A stretch of 23,571 nt of DNA, from NCBI GenBank assembly GCA_050050615.1, contig JASFTV010000008.1:1-23571 (forward strand). Direction: 5' to 3'. Position 1 is the stretch's first letter, and the number at the start of each line of letters is the position of its first letter. Below, piece by piece: positions 1-5,778 of this stretch. This stretch comes from JASFTV01 sp050050615 (lineage in GTDB: Bacteria > Desulfobacterota > DSM-4660 > Desulfatiglandales > HGW-15). The position numbers were made by a program, and so were the translations under genes. The notes beneath the pieces are model-generated. The model worked only from the letters and a program-made list of their open reading frames with translations. It did no database searches and had not been told where the DNA came from.

Positions 1-1
1 A

Positions 2-373
2 GTGTCGTGGAGAGAGCAAAAACGGAAAGCCCGGGAGCTTCTGGATCGTGTGGGCCTCTCCCACAGGATGAAACATCGACCTGCTCAGTTGAGCGTGGGA
101 GAGCGCCAACGCGTGGCCTTGGCTAGAACCCTTGCCAACGATCCATCAATTATCCTGGCCGATGAGCCCACCGGTAATCTGGATCCGGAATTAAGCAGGG
201 AGGTCATCCATTATTTTAGAGAGTTTACAGAGAATGGGATAACGGTCGTCATGGTGACCCATGACCACCAGAACGCTGCTGGAAGCAGCCACAGGCTTCA
301 AATCATAAACGGTGTGGTCAGCGAGCTTGATTCAAAAAAGGAGGAGGAACGTCATGTTTATGAGAATCTCTAA
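2..373 (+). CDS. ABC transporter ATP-binding protein, LolD/MacB type (5' end outside window)
   Basis: This is the C-terminal half of an ABC ATPase that would energise the FtsX-type permease encoded two genes downstream. Visible are the signature motif (LSVGERQRVALARTL, a variant of LSGGQ), the Walker B segment with D-loop (IILADEPTGNLD) and the H-loop (VMVTHD). The Walker A region must lie left of the window, since the family is usually about 220-230 residues and only about 123 are seen; the GTG at position 2 is therefore an internal codon, not a start. The short C-terminal tail is rich in Lys and Glu. The 3' end overlaps the next gene by 20 bp, which suggests translational coupling. Membership of the LolD/MacB/FtsE exporter class is inferred from the DEPTGNLD motif plus the FtsX partner; the substrate is unknown. 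Confidence 0.93.
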   Translation: MSWREQKRKARELLDRVGLSHRMKHRPAQLSVGERQRVALARTLANDPSIILADEPTGNLDPELSREVIHYFREFTENGITVVMVTHDHQNAAGSSHRLQIINGVVSELDSKKEEERHVYENL

Positions 374-1334
374 AGTCATCCCATTAGGGATGTGCGCCTT
401 GGTATTCGTCTTTGTTTTTGCCGCCGGTATCGGGGCGGAAACTGCAGAATCCACCAGTCAGAGTAATTCTGAATTATCCAGAATGAAAGCCTTGTTAGAC
501 TGTACATGCGAGTGCGAACTGACTTTGGCCTATTGTGAAAAGGAAGATGCCGATTGTTCTGTGCGACCCTCCTTACTGACAAAGTTGAACAGATTGTTGA
601 ATGAGGGAAAGAAGAGGATGGCGTTGGTCCGAGCCTTCGTGGGTCCCATGCATCCAGCGAAGGAGCAGCTCATGGAGGCAAGGTTCCAGAACCGTCACGG
701 AATTCTATTCTTCTACCAGGAGGGTAGCCGGGAATGTGAAAAAGCAAGGGCTGTTTTGAAAAAAGGATCACAGATCTGGGGCGATGAGGTCATCATTTCT
801 CAGGTGGATATTAACAAGAAAGAGAACGATAAGATCCGGCAAGAGTTCAGGATTTTCTCTACCCCGATTATTCTCGTCATGGCACCCAATGGTGTGGTGG
901 TGCGCCAATTCAAGGAAAACATCACAATTGAGAAGCTGGAAAGCGCCTTTGTCACGCCTGCCATGGCACACATTTTGAAAGGCCTTCAGGATAGAAGGGC
1001 CATTTTCCTTACCATAATGGCGTCGGATTGGAAAAATGCATCCAGTGTCAAGAGGAGTGTGTCAGGGGTCGGCGAAATCCTTCGAAACTCCGTCCGGATC
1101 GTTCATGTCGATCCAACGAATCAGGAAGAGAAATCCTTTCTGAAGGTCTTGAAGGTGGATGAAAATCAAAATCAGAGCCTCACCTATGTAATTTCTCAGT
1201 CCGGGCAGCTAGGGAGCCGGTTCGAGGGACCTGTATCCAGAAAAGATCTCTTCATTGCCTTTCAGAAGGTCCTAGCGGCTCGCAGTGGCTGCGGTGGCTC
1301 AGGCAGCGGCCCCGGTGGGACCACCTGCAAATAA
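354..1334 (+). CDS. Secreted thioredoxin-fold protein with CcmH-like Cys cluster and Gly/Cys-rich tail
   Basis: The ATG at 354 is preceded by a strong ribosome binding site (AAAGGAGGAGG, ending 7-8 bases upstream), giving 326 residues. A signal peptide follows: MFMRISK, then a hydrophobic stretch ending near AGIGAE, so the protein should be periplasmic or membrane anchored. Residues about 45-90 (DCTCECELTLAYCE, DCS, then a helix ending LVRAFVG) resemble the metal/haem-ligating Cys region of CcmH-type cytochrome c maturation proteins. A thioredoxin-like domain follows (GILFFYQEGSREC, cis-Pro loop at FSTPIILV). Its active site reads S-R-E-C, so the first Cys of CxxC is Ser. The C-terminus is Gly-rich with two Cys (ARSGCGGSGSGPGGTTCK). 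The gene sits between the ABC ATPase and permease genes, so a role with that exporter is likely. Exact function is unknown. Confidence 0.8.
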   Translation: MFMRISKVIPLGMCALVFVFVFAAGIGAETAESTSQSNSELSRMKALLDCTCECELTLAYCEKEDADCSVRPSLLTKLNRLLNEGKKRMALVRAFVGPMHPAKEQLMEARFQNRHGILFFYQEGSRECEKARAVLKKGSQIWGDEVIISQVDINKKENDKIRQEFRIFSTPIILVMAPNGVVVRQFKENITIEKLESAFVTPAMAHILKGLQDRRAIFLTIMASDWKNASSVKRSVSGVGEILRNSVRIVHVDPTNQEEKSFLKVLKVDENQNQSLTYVISQSGQLGSRFEGPVSRKDLFIAFQKVLAARSGCGGSGSGPGGTTCK

Positions 1335-1360
1335 GCCTTGTGAGATCGGGAGGAAACGCT

Positions 1361-2518
1361 TTGAATCTATGGAAGCTGGTCCTCAAGGAGTCTTTACAAA
1401 GACGATGGCGATTGCTAACCTCCGTGCTTGCGCTTGTTTTGGCTACAGGCCTTATTGTGGCCATTCAATCGCTTAACTTTTCTTCACGCGAAGCAGTCCG
1501 TGTTTATATGAAAAACCTGGGTGCCAATATGATCGTGATCCCCGCAGAGTTGGATCTCCTTGCATATCACTCTGCTGAGCCAGGGCACCTAAGTTTCGCG
1601 AATATGCCCGAAAGCCATTTCTTCAAGCTGTTTGAGGCCGGAGTAGAAGGCATTGAGGGAATCGATCCCCGCCTCACCATGCCTGTAGAGATAAATGATG
1701 CCCGGGCCGTGCTGACGGGAATCCTGCCGGATAACATGGTTCGTCCGGAGGCGGGGGAGCACGGGGATAAAGACCCTTGGGATGTCCTGGCATCCCTTAC
1801 GCCCGATTCCAACATCGCCGTTCTCGGGGCAGAGCTGAAAGGGATCTTAAACAGAGAGGTCGGCTCCACGATGACGGTATCAGGGAGGGAGATAGAGGTA
1901 CTGGGAATTCTCCCCCGGCAAGGAACGATCGATGATCTCAGGATCTACGTTCATCTGCGCTTCTTGCAGAAATGGCTTGAAAGGCCTTTTTCTCTCAGCG
2001 AGATCCGAATTCTATATACCGGGAACAGGGTTCTGGAAAAGGTGGCTTCCGAGATAGATGGAATATTGGAAAACACAAGAGTTGTGACGCATAGCAGGAT
2101 GGCGAGAAAGCAGATGCAGACTATGGATTCCATCCGCAGATATGCTTTGGCACTCCTTGTGGTTATCCTTGTTCTGGGTTGGATCAGTATTGGAAATGAG
2201 ATGTTTCATAATGCGCATGAACGCAGGAGGGAGATCGGGACTCTCATTGCCTTAGGAGGAACCACGAGGACCATTCTAACTATCTTCATGATGAAAGCCG
2301 TTTTTCTGGCCCTAGTCGGAGGACTGTTGGGCTATGGCATCGGAACCCTGGTGGCGGTCTTGCTCGCTCCCAGATTTCTTCAGATCAATGCCTACCCGAG
2401 CCTATCTTTGATTCCCTTGGCAGTTTTCATGGCTGTTGTCTTCAGTGTACTGAGCAGCATCGCCCCCTCATGGCGTGCCTCCAGAATGGATCCTGGCGAG
2501 ATCCTTCAGGAGACCTGA
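1361..2518 (+). CDS. FtsX/MacB-family ABC transporter permease
   Basis: This is an inner-membrane permease that pairs with the ATPase at the left edge. The layout is the MacB/FtsX one: a membrane helix near residues 17-37 (SVLALVLATGLIVAIQSL), a large extracytoplasmic domain of about 230 residues, then three C-terminal helices beginning at YALALLVVILVLGW, with the cytoplasmic motif ERRREIGTLIALGGT between the first two and the usual ending SWRASRMDPGEILQET. The TTG at 1361 is chosen as start because GGGAGG lies 7 bases upstream and it gives the typical N-terminus MNLWKLVLKE; an in-frame GTG at 1340 has no such site and sits just after the previous stop. The gene is 26 bp downstream of the thioredoxin-fold gene. 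The family moves lipoproteins, macrolides or peptides, or acts as a mechanotransmitter; the substrate here cannot be told. Confidence 0.88.
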   Translation: MNLWKLVLKESLQRRWRLLTSVLALVLATGLIVAIQSLNFSSREAVRVYMKNLGANMIVIPAELDLLAYHSAEPGHLSFANMPESHFFKLFEAGVEGIEGIDPRLTMPVEINDARAVLTGILPDNMVRPEAGEHGDKDPWDVLASLTPDSNIAVLGAELKGILNREVGSTMTVSGREIEVLGILPRQGTIDDLRIYVHLRFLQKWLERPFSLSEIRILYTGNRVLEKVASEIDGILENTRVVTHSRMARKQMQTMDSIRRYALALLVVILVLGWISIGNEMFHNAHERRREIGTLIALGGTTRTILTIFMMKAVFLALVGGLLGYGIGTLVAVLLAPRFLQINAYPSLSLIPLAVFMAVVFSVLSSIAPSWRASRMDPGEILQET

Positions 2519-2539
2519 CCAGAGATATCAACGAAAAAC

Positions 2540-2719
2540 TTGAAAAGTAGATACATTCAGGAAAGGGTATCTGCGGAAGCATCCAATGAAAACGAAAAGC
2601 AACCGCTATTGACCTCCTGGGTCAATAACGCAAAGATCTTGGCTGAAGTCATTTATTATGATAAGGAACTGGAGCGTCTTGTTCAGGCACTCGGTGCGCG
2701 GGGCGGCTGCGGCGGCTAA
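2540..2719 (+). CDS. Small protein with C-terminal GGCGG tail, last gene of the ABC operon
   Basis: This is a 59-residue reading frame beginning at TTG 2540, in the same frame as the permease and 21 bp after its stop. Composition looks protein-like: a polar N-terminal half, then a probable amphipathic helix (SWVNNAKILAEVIYYDKELE, then RLVQAL) and the tail GARGGCGG. The tail matches the A-R-x-G-C-G-G in the thioredoxin-fold protein of the same operon, which is the main reason to believe the gene. There is no ATG or GTG in the frame, and the ribosome binding site before the TTG is poor, so the start is uncertain and coupling to the permease stop is possible. It resembles no family I recognise. 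It could be a substrate, chaperone or metal-binding partner of the exporter, or a chance open frame. Confidence 0.5.
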   Translation: MKSRYIQERVSAEASNENEKQPLLTSWVNNAKILAEVIYYDKELERLVQALGARGGCGG

Positions 2720-2741
2720 CGGGGAATGAATACAGGAATGC

Positions 2742-2756
2742 CGAATCCGGGATTCG
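2742..2756. repeat. Perfect 7-bp-arm hairpin after the ABC operon
   Basis: CGAATCC and GGATTCG flank a single G. A second hairpin lies at 2793-2806 (CCCTT / AAGGG around CGGA). Neither has a T-run, so they are only possible transcript-end structures. The rest of 2720-2931 shows no gene; a TATAAAT at 2889-2895 could be the -10 of a promoter for the next gene, but no good -35 is seen. Confidence 0.4.
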
Positions 2757-2931
2757 CGCCAGTATCGGGAGGACACGATTTCCGAGTTGCGGCCCTTCGG
2801 AAAGGGTCCGGCCTGCCTCCAACCAACCCCCCGGGGTTCTGGCCTGAAGCCTGATCCTTTGGGCAGGGATATTTTAGTCCGTTTTTGCTATAAATTGTAG
2901 ATTCAGGTCATTACAAGAGCAGGAGACGTAT

Positions 2932-3828
2932 ATGGAAAAAACTGAAAAGAAAGTAGACGGCTATCGGTTTCTTCCACCCGGCTTGGCAGCGTGGGTACGT
3001 ACCTTTATCCCAGAAGGGGATTTTGAAGGTTCGATCCCTTGGACCCCTCTGTCCAAGCCCTTAAACCGTGCCACCATAGCATTGGTTACCAGTGCTGGGA
3101 TCAGTCGGAACTCAGACCCTCCTTTTGATATGGAGAGGGAAAAAAGGGAACCGCTTTGGGGTGACCGCTCCTACAGGGCGATACCAAAGGGGACCGCCGA
3201 AAAGGAGATCGATGTCAATCACCTTCACATCAATACGACCTACATCAGGAAGGACATGAACGTCATGCTGCCACTGAAGAGGATGGCGGAATTTGAGCAG
3301 GAAGGGATCATTGGTCGCCTGGCGGATACCGCTTATTCCTACTACGGATTCCAGTGGCAGAACACCGACTTTCTTGAACAAGCGATTGAACCTATGTCCA
3401 AAAAGATGCAAAGTGAAGAGGTCGATGCGGTCCTCCTCACGCCTGCCTGACCGTTCTGCTGCCAGTCCGTGGGATTGGCTGCTCGATTCTTAGAAGAGGC
3501 GGATTTTTCCACCGTGGTGTTGACCCCGACTCACGAATTTCACAGGGCTATAGGCATCCCCCGAGTTGCTGCGGTTGAGTACCCCTATGGGAGACTGCTA
3601 GGCCAGGTCGGTGATCGGGAGGGGCAGAGGGAAGTGCTGCTGAAGACCCTTTCTGTCCTGGAGAAGGCTCAAGAACCGGGGAAAGTCTGGCATCTGCCTT
3701 TTACCTGGCCCGAAGATCCTAAAGAGGCTGATTGGCAACCGCCTGAGATGAGTCCGATCATCAAAGTATATCTGAACGAAATCAAAGAGGCCCGGAAACG
3801 TGAGATGGGGAAGGGGCAAGGAAAGTAG
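2932..3828 (+). CDS. Selenoprotein of the glycine/sarcosine/betaine/D-proline reductase component B family (in-frame TGA = Sec173)
   Basis: Read through one TGA (3448-3450), the frame gives 298 residues that are continuous in family features on both sides: PWTPLSKPLNRATIALVTSA, DPPFD, a conserved NHLHINTTYIRKDMNVMLPL segment, then VDAVLLTPA-U-PFCCQSVGL and a C-terminal domain (EYPYGRLLGQVGD). In this family the position before PxC is Sec or Cys, so U173-P-F-C176 is the expected redox centre. The ATG at 2932 has AGGAG 6 bases upstream. A SECIS-like hairpin directly follows the TGA. Although named for GrdB/PrdB, members of this size occur outside Stickland reductase operons; no grdA, grdC-E or prdA partner is seen here. 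The protein is predicted soluble, with a Sec-dependent redox role on an unknown substrate. A conventional caller would end the gene at 3450 and might call a second one from GTG 3469. Confidence 0.88.
3448..3479 (+). promoter_or_regulatory. Candidate bacterial SECIS element for Sec173
   Basis: The TGA (3448-3450) is followed by arms GCCAGTCC (3461-3468) and GGATTGGC (3472-3479), eight pairs with one G-U, around the loop GTG. The loop begins 18 bases after the TGA and its first base is G, both as described for bacterial SECIS hairpins read by SelB. The hairpin lies inside coding sequence, as is usual in bacteria. The pairing was found by eye, not by a folding program. Confidence 0.72.
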
Positions 3829-3868
3829 TGCCGATGGATTTGCGGATCAACACACCGCCATTTTTAGT

Positions 3869-3898
3869 TTGACGCGCCCTCCTCCGGGAGCGTAGAGT
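3869..3898 (+). promoter_or_regulatory. Possible sigma-70 promoter for the DsbA-like selenoprotein gene
   Basis: TTGACG (3869-3874) and TAGAGT (3893-3898) are separated by 18 bases, in the 133-bp gap before the gene at 3962. The -35 is good and the -10 moderate. Confidence 0.4.
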
Positions 3899-3961
3899 AA
3901 AACTAGAGTTCATTGGTGACGGAAAAGAGACCCCCCTGGGCTTGTATTCCTAAGGAACGTT

Positions 3962-4582
3962 ATGACCGAACCTGCAATTCTGGAAATATTCTCCGATTAT
4001 ATCTGACCCTGGTGTTACTTCATTACCGGGCGTATTGAACGATTACAAAAGAACTATGAGGTTGACATCTCCTGGACAGCCTTTCCTCTCCACCCGGATA
4101 CCCCCGAGGAAGGGCTGACACTGGAACAGCTTTTCAAAGGCCGTGACGTTGAGATTGAACCGATGATGGCCCGTCTGAGACAAGTGGCCCGTGAAGAGGG
4201 GCTCCCATTGGGTAAGCGCACCAAAACCTACAACAGCCGATTGGCTCAAGAGCTGGGCAAGTGGGCAGAAAAAGAGCGCAAGGGCCCAGAATTTCATCAT
4301 GCCGTTTTTCGTGCTTATTTTGCTGACGGCAAGAATATCGCGAGAATTTCTGTACTGGTCGATGTGGCCGTCTCAGTCAATCTTCCCGGCTATAAGGCAC
4401 AAGAGGTCCTAGAAACGAGAGCATTCAAAGAGATGGTGGATCGAGATTGGTCGCGATCATTTGAAATGGGCGTGAGAGCAGTGCCTACCTTCCGCATAGA
4501 CGGCCACGTCCTTGTTGGCGCTCAGCCCTACGAGATCTTGGAAAGGCTCATGAAGGAGTGTGGTGTAAAGAAACGTTCATAA
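3962..4582 (+). CDS. DsbA/FrnE-family thiol oxidoreductase, selenoprotein with UPWC active site (in-frame TGA = Sec15)
   Basis: The ATG at 3962 (AAGGAA upstream) opens a frame with one in-frame TGA at 4004-4006 and then runs to 4582, 206 residues. Before the TGA is LEIFSDYI and after it PWCYF, so the TGA replaces exactly the first Cys of the CPWC active site of FrnE-type DsbA proteins (normally DxxCPWCY). The rest fits the family: an alpha-helical insertion, FRAYFADGKNIARISVL, and the cis-Pro loop GVRAVPTFRIDG. No signal peptide is visible, so the protein should be cytoplasmic, like FrnE. The role would be Sec-dependent thiol/disulfide or other redox exchange. It follows another UxxC selenoprotein by 133 bp. 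A conventional caller would start at the internal ATG 4163 and lose the active site. Reading TGA as Sec is an inference from position and family; a nonsense mutation is the alternative. Confidence 0.85.
4004..4039 (+). promoter_or_regulatory. Candidate SECIS region for Sec15 (two alternative folds)
   Basis: Two hairpins are possible after the TGA. Fold A: CCC, bulged T, GGT (4007-4013) pairing ACC-GGG (4025-4030), with a loop starting with G; the bulged U is SECIS-like but the loop is only 7 bases from the TGA. Fold B: TTCA-T-TA (4019-4025) pairing TA-T-TGAA (4033-4039), with the loop about 19 bases from the TGA, the normal distance, but a weak stem. Neither is as clean as the hairpin of the preceding gene. 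Confidence 0.4.
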
Positions 4583-4631
4583 CAGGCATGGTATTTTTTT
4601 GAGATACGTGTCTTTTCTGTTCACTTTTGGG

Positions 4632-4659
4632 TTGAAATATCGAAAAACTCGTATAAACT
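4632..4659 (+). promoter_or_regulatory. Possible promoter for the HU gene
   Basis: TTGAAA (4632-4637) and TAAACT (4654-4659) are 16 bases apart in an AT-rich stretch before the HU gene. An overlapping TATAAA at 4652-4657 is an alternative -10. Confidence 0.35.
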
Positions 4660-4711
4660 TATCGCGCGCTGTTAGTGAGCCGTTCACCATTTAAAGAAAG
4701 GAGATGTGAGT

Positions 4712-4981
4712 ATGAACAAGGGTGATTTAGTTAATGAGGTCGCGAAGGTGGTTGACACTAAGAAAGAGGCGCAGGCCGCGGTGGATCGCGTCTTTACAGC
4801 GATCACGCAGACATTGAAAAAGAAAGGCACAGTCACATTGGTCGGATTCGGTACGTTCAAAGTAGATAAGAGGAGAGCCAGAAAGGGAAGGAATCCCCAG
4901 ACAGGTGAAGAGATCAAAATCAGGGCTAAGAATGTGCCCAAGTTCATTGCCGGCAAGGCTTTGAAGGATGCTGTGGGCTAA
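4712..4981 (+). CDS. HU-family DNA-binding protein
   Basis: This 89-residue nucleoid-associated protein is the normal length for HU. It bends and compacts DNA as a dimer and supports replication, recombination and repair. The N-terminal helices (MNKGDLVNEVAKVVDTKKEA), the GFGTF turn and the DNA-binding arm RKGRNPQTGEEIKI, followed by AKNVPKFIAGKALKDAV, are all canonical. The ATG at 4712 is chosen because AAGGAG ends 8 bases upstream; a GTG at 4706 in the same frame lies too close to that site. The gene stands alone with its own likely promoter and a strong terminator. HU rather than IHF is favoured by the GRNPQTGEEI arm. Confidence 0.97.
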   Translation: MNKGDLVNEVAKVVDTKKEAQAAVDRVFTAITQTLKKKGTVTLVGFGTFKVDKRRARKGRNPQTGEEIKIRAKNVPKFIAGKALKDAVG

Positions 4982-5007
4982 TTATTGACCGCAAGGCTTA
5001 TGAAAAG

Positions 5008-5046
5008 GCCCCCTATGGGTACAGGTTGCCCAGAGGGGGCTTTTTT
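5008..5046 (+). terminator. Rho-independent terminator after the HU gene
   Basis: GCCCCCT (5008-5014) pairs with AGGGGGC (5034-5040), with an inner TGGG/CCCA pairing, followed by six T (5041-5046). It begins 26 bases after the HU stop. Confidence 0.93.
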
Positions 5047-5087
5047 GATGATAATATCAACCGGGTTTTGGCATCCGCAAAAGGATC

Positions 5088-5216
5088 ATGGTCAACTGGT
5101 ATATCCTCAGTGTCATAGCCACCCTCACCCTCTTGAGTTCAATCCTCTTTGCGGTTTTGAAAGAGTCGGTGACCAATATGAGGATGTTAATAATGACCGC
5201 CTTTTTGAGTGGATGA
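5088..5216 (+). CDS. Possible small single-span membrane protein
   Basis: A 42-residue frame starts at ATG 5088 with AAAAGGA just upstream. It encodes one strongly hydrophobic helix (WYILSVIATLTLLSSILFAV) followed by KES and a second weakly hydrophobic segment, a plausible small membrane protein. It lies beyond the HU terminator with no promoter I can point to. The frame stays open for another 62 codons after the TGA, but that extension resembles nothing. It has no recognised family and may be chance or a decayed gene. Confidence 0.3.
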   Translation: MVNWYILSVIATLTLLSSILFAVLKESVTNMRMLIMTAFLSG

Positions 5217-5428
5217 CGGAAAGAGGCGAACAAGAATCATAGAGAGGCGTTCATGATCGGCTTCCTGATGGGGGGTCATCAATTTTGCCGGATTCTATAT
5301 GTTTCTGAAGGCTCTTTCCGCAGGGACGAAATGGCCTATGAGACGGTAGGGAGAGGGGTGACACGGTCTGTGGTGGGGGTGGAAAAAAGATGGACCCCCT
5401 GTTAAGATAGCGACCACGTCCCACATTT

Positions 5429-5721
5429 TCTGCTGGACACAGGGGGTACATGCCTTCTAATAATCCCTAACTCTGCACTCGGGGGACAGGAAGGCTTTTC
5501 TTACGTTCCGAGGCTCCCGGGCTGGTCTTTTCAGCAACTTATCTGCGGGGGAGTCTTGCCCCCTCCGCATTCCCCTCGACAAGTTCGGGGCTGCGGTTTC
5601 CCCCGCTGATAAGCTGCGAAAAGACGGCGCCCTCCCACCAGTCACTTCAGAAAAGCCCTCCTGTCCCCGGGGAAGTGCTGGTGGAGGCAGCACGAGTTAT
5701 GTACCCCCTGTGTCCAGCAGA
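5429..5721. repeat. 293-bp palindromic element with perfect 23-bp terminal inverted repeats
   Basis: Positions 5429-5451 are the exact reverse complement of 5699-5721 (core GGACACAGGGGGTACAT against ATGTACCCCCTGTGTCC). Matching continues inward with gaps: GGGGACAGGAAGGCTTTTC against the complement of the segment near 5651-5669 (one mismatch), GTCTTTTC plus CTTATC-TGCGGGGGA against its partner near 5600-5628, and an inner CCGCA..CCCC / GGGG..TGCGG core. The whole unit could fold into one long hairpin. It resembles a MITE or another palindromic mobile repeat, but no clear target-site duplication is seen. A further ACCCCCTGT at 5394-5402 is inverted against 5439-5447, perhaps an older end. The preceding stretch 5217-5428 shows no convincing gene. 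Confidence 0.75.
5639..5655 (+). repeat. 17-bp direct repeat, copy 1 (flanks recC)
   Basis: CAGTCACTTCAGAAAAG occurs here, inside the palindromic element, and again at 9094-9110 in the recC-recB gap. Confidence 0.6.
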
Positions 5722-5778
5722 CGATTTATGGGTAAAGCTCAGGTTAAGATAGGGGCGCATGTCATTGAGGATGTTTCC

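Noticed and set aside
2516..2719. Reading the permease stop TGA 2516 as a third Sec codon, fusing the permease with the small downstream frame
   Set aside because: The permease already ends with the family's usual DPGEILQET, no hairpin follows the TGA at SECIS distance, and no redox motif surrounds it.
4985..5242. Plus-strand 85-residue protein after the HU gene
   Set aside because: It runs through the HU terminator hairpin and T-run and has no ribosome binding site or family resemblance.
5214..5403. Readthrough of TGA 5214 to extend the 42-residue membrane frame by 62 codons
   Set aside because: The extension resembles no protein, has no UxxC-like context and no convincing hairpin; the open frame is probably chance.
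5251..5693. Two minus-strand frames before recC
   Set aside because: They lie in or across the palindromic element, and their Pro/Arg/Ser-rich composition is typical of non-coding GC-rich DNA.
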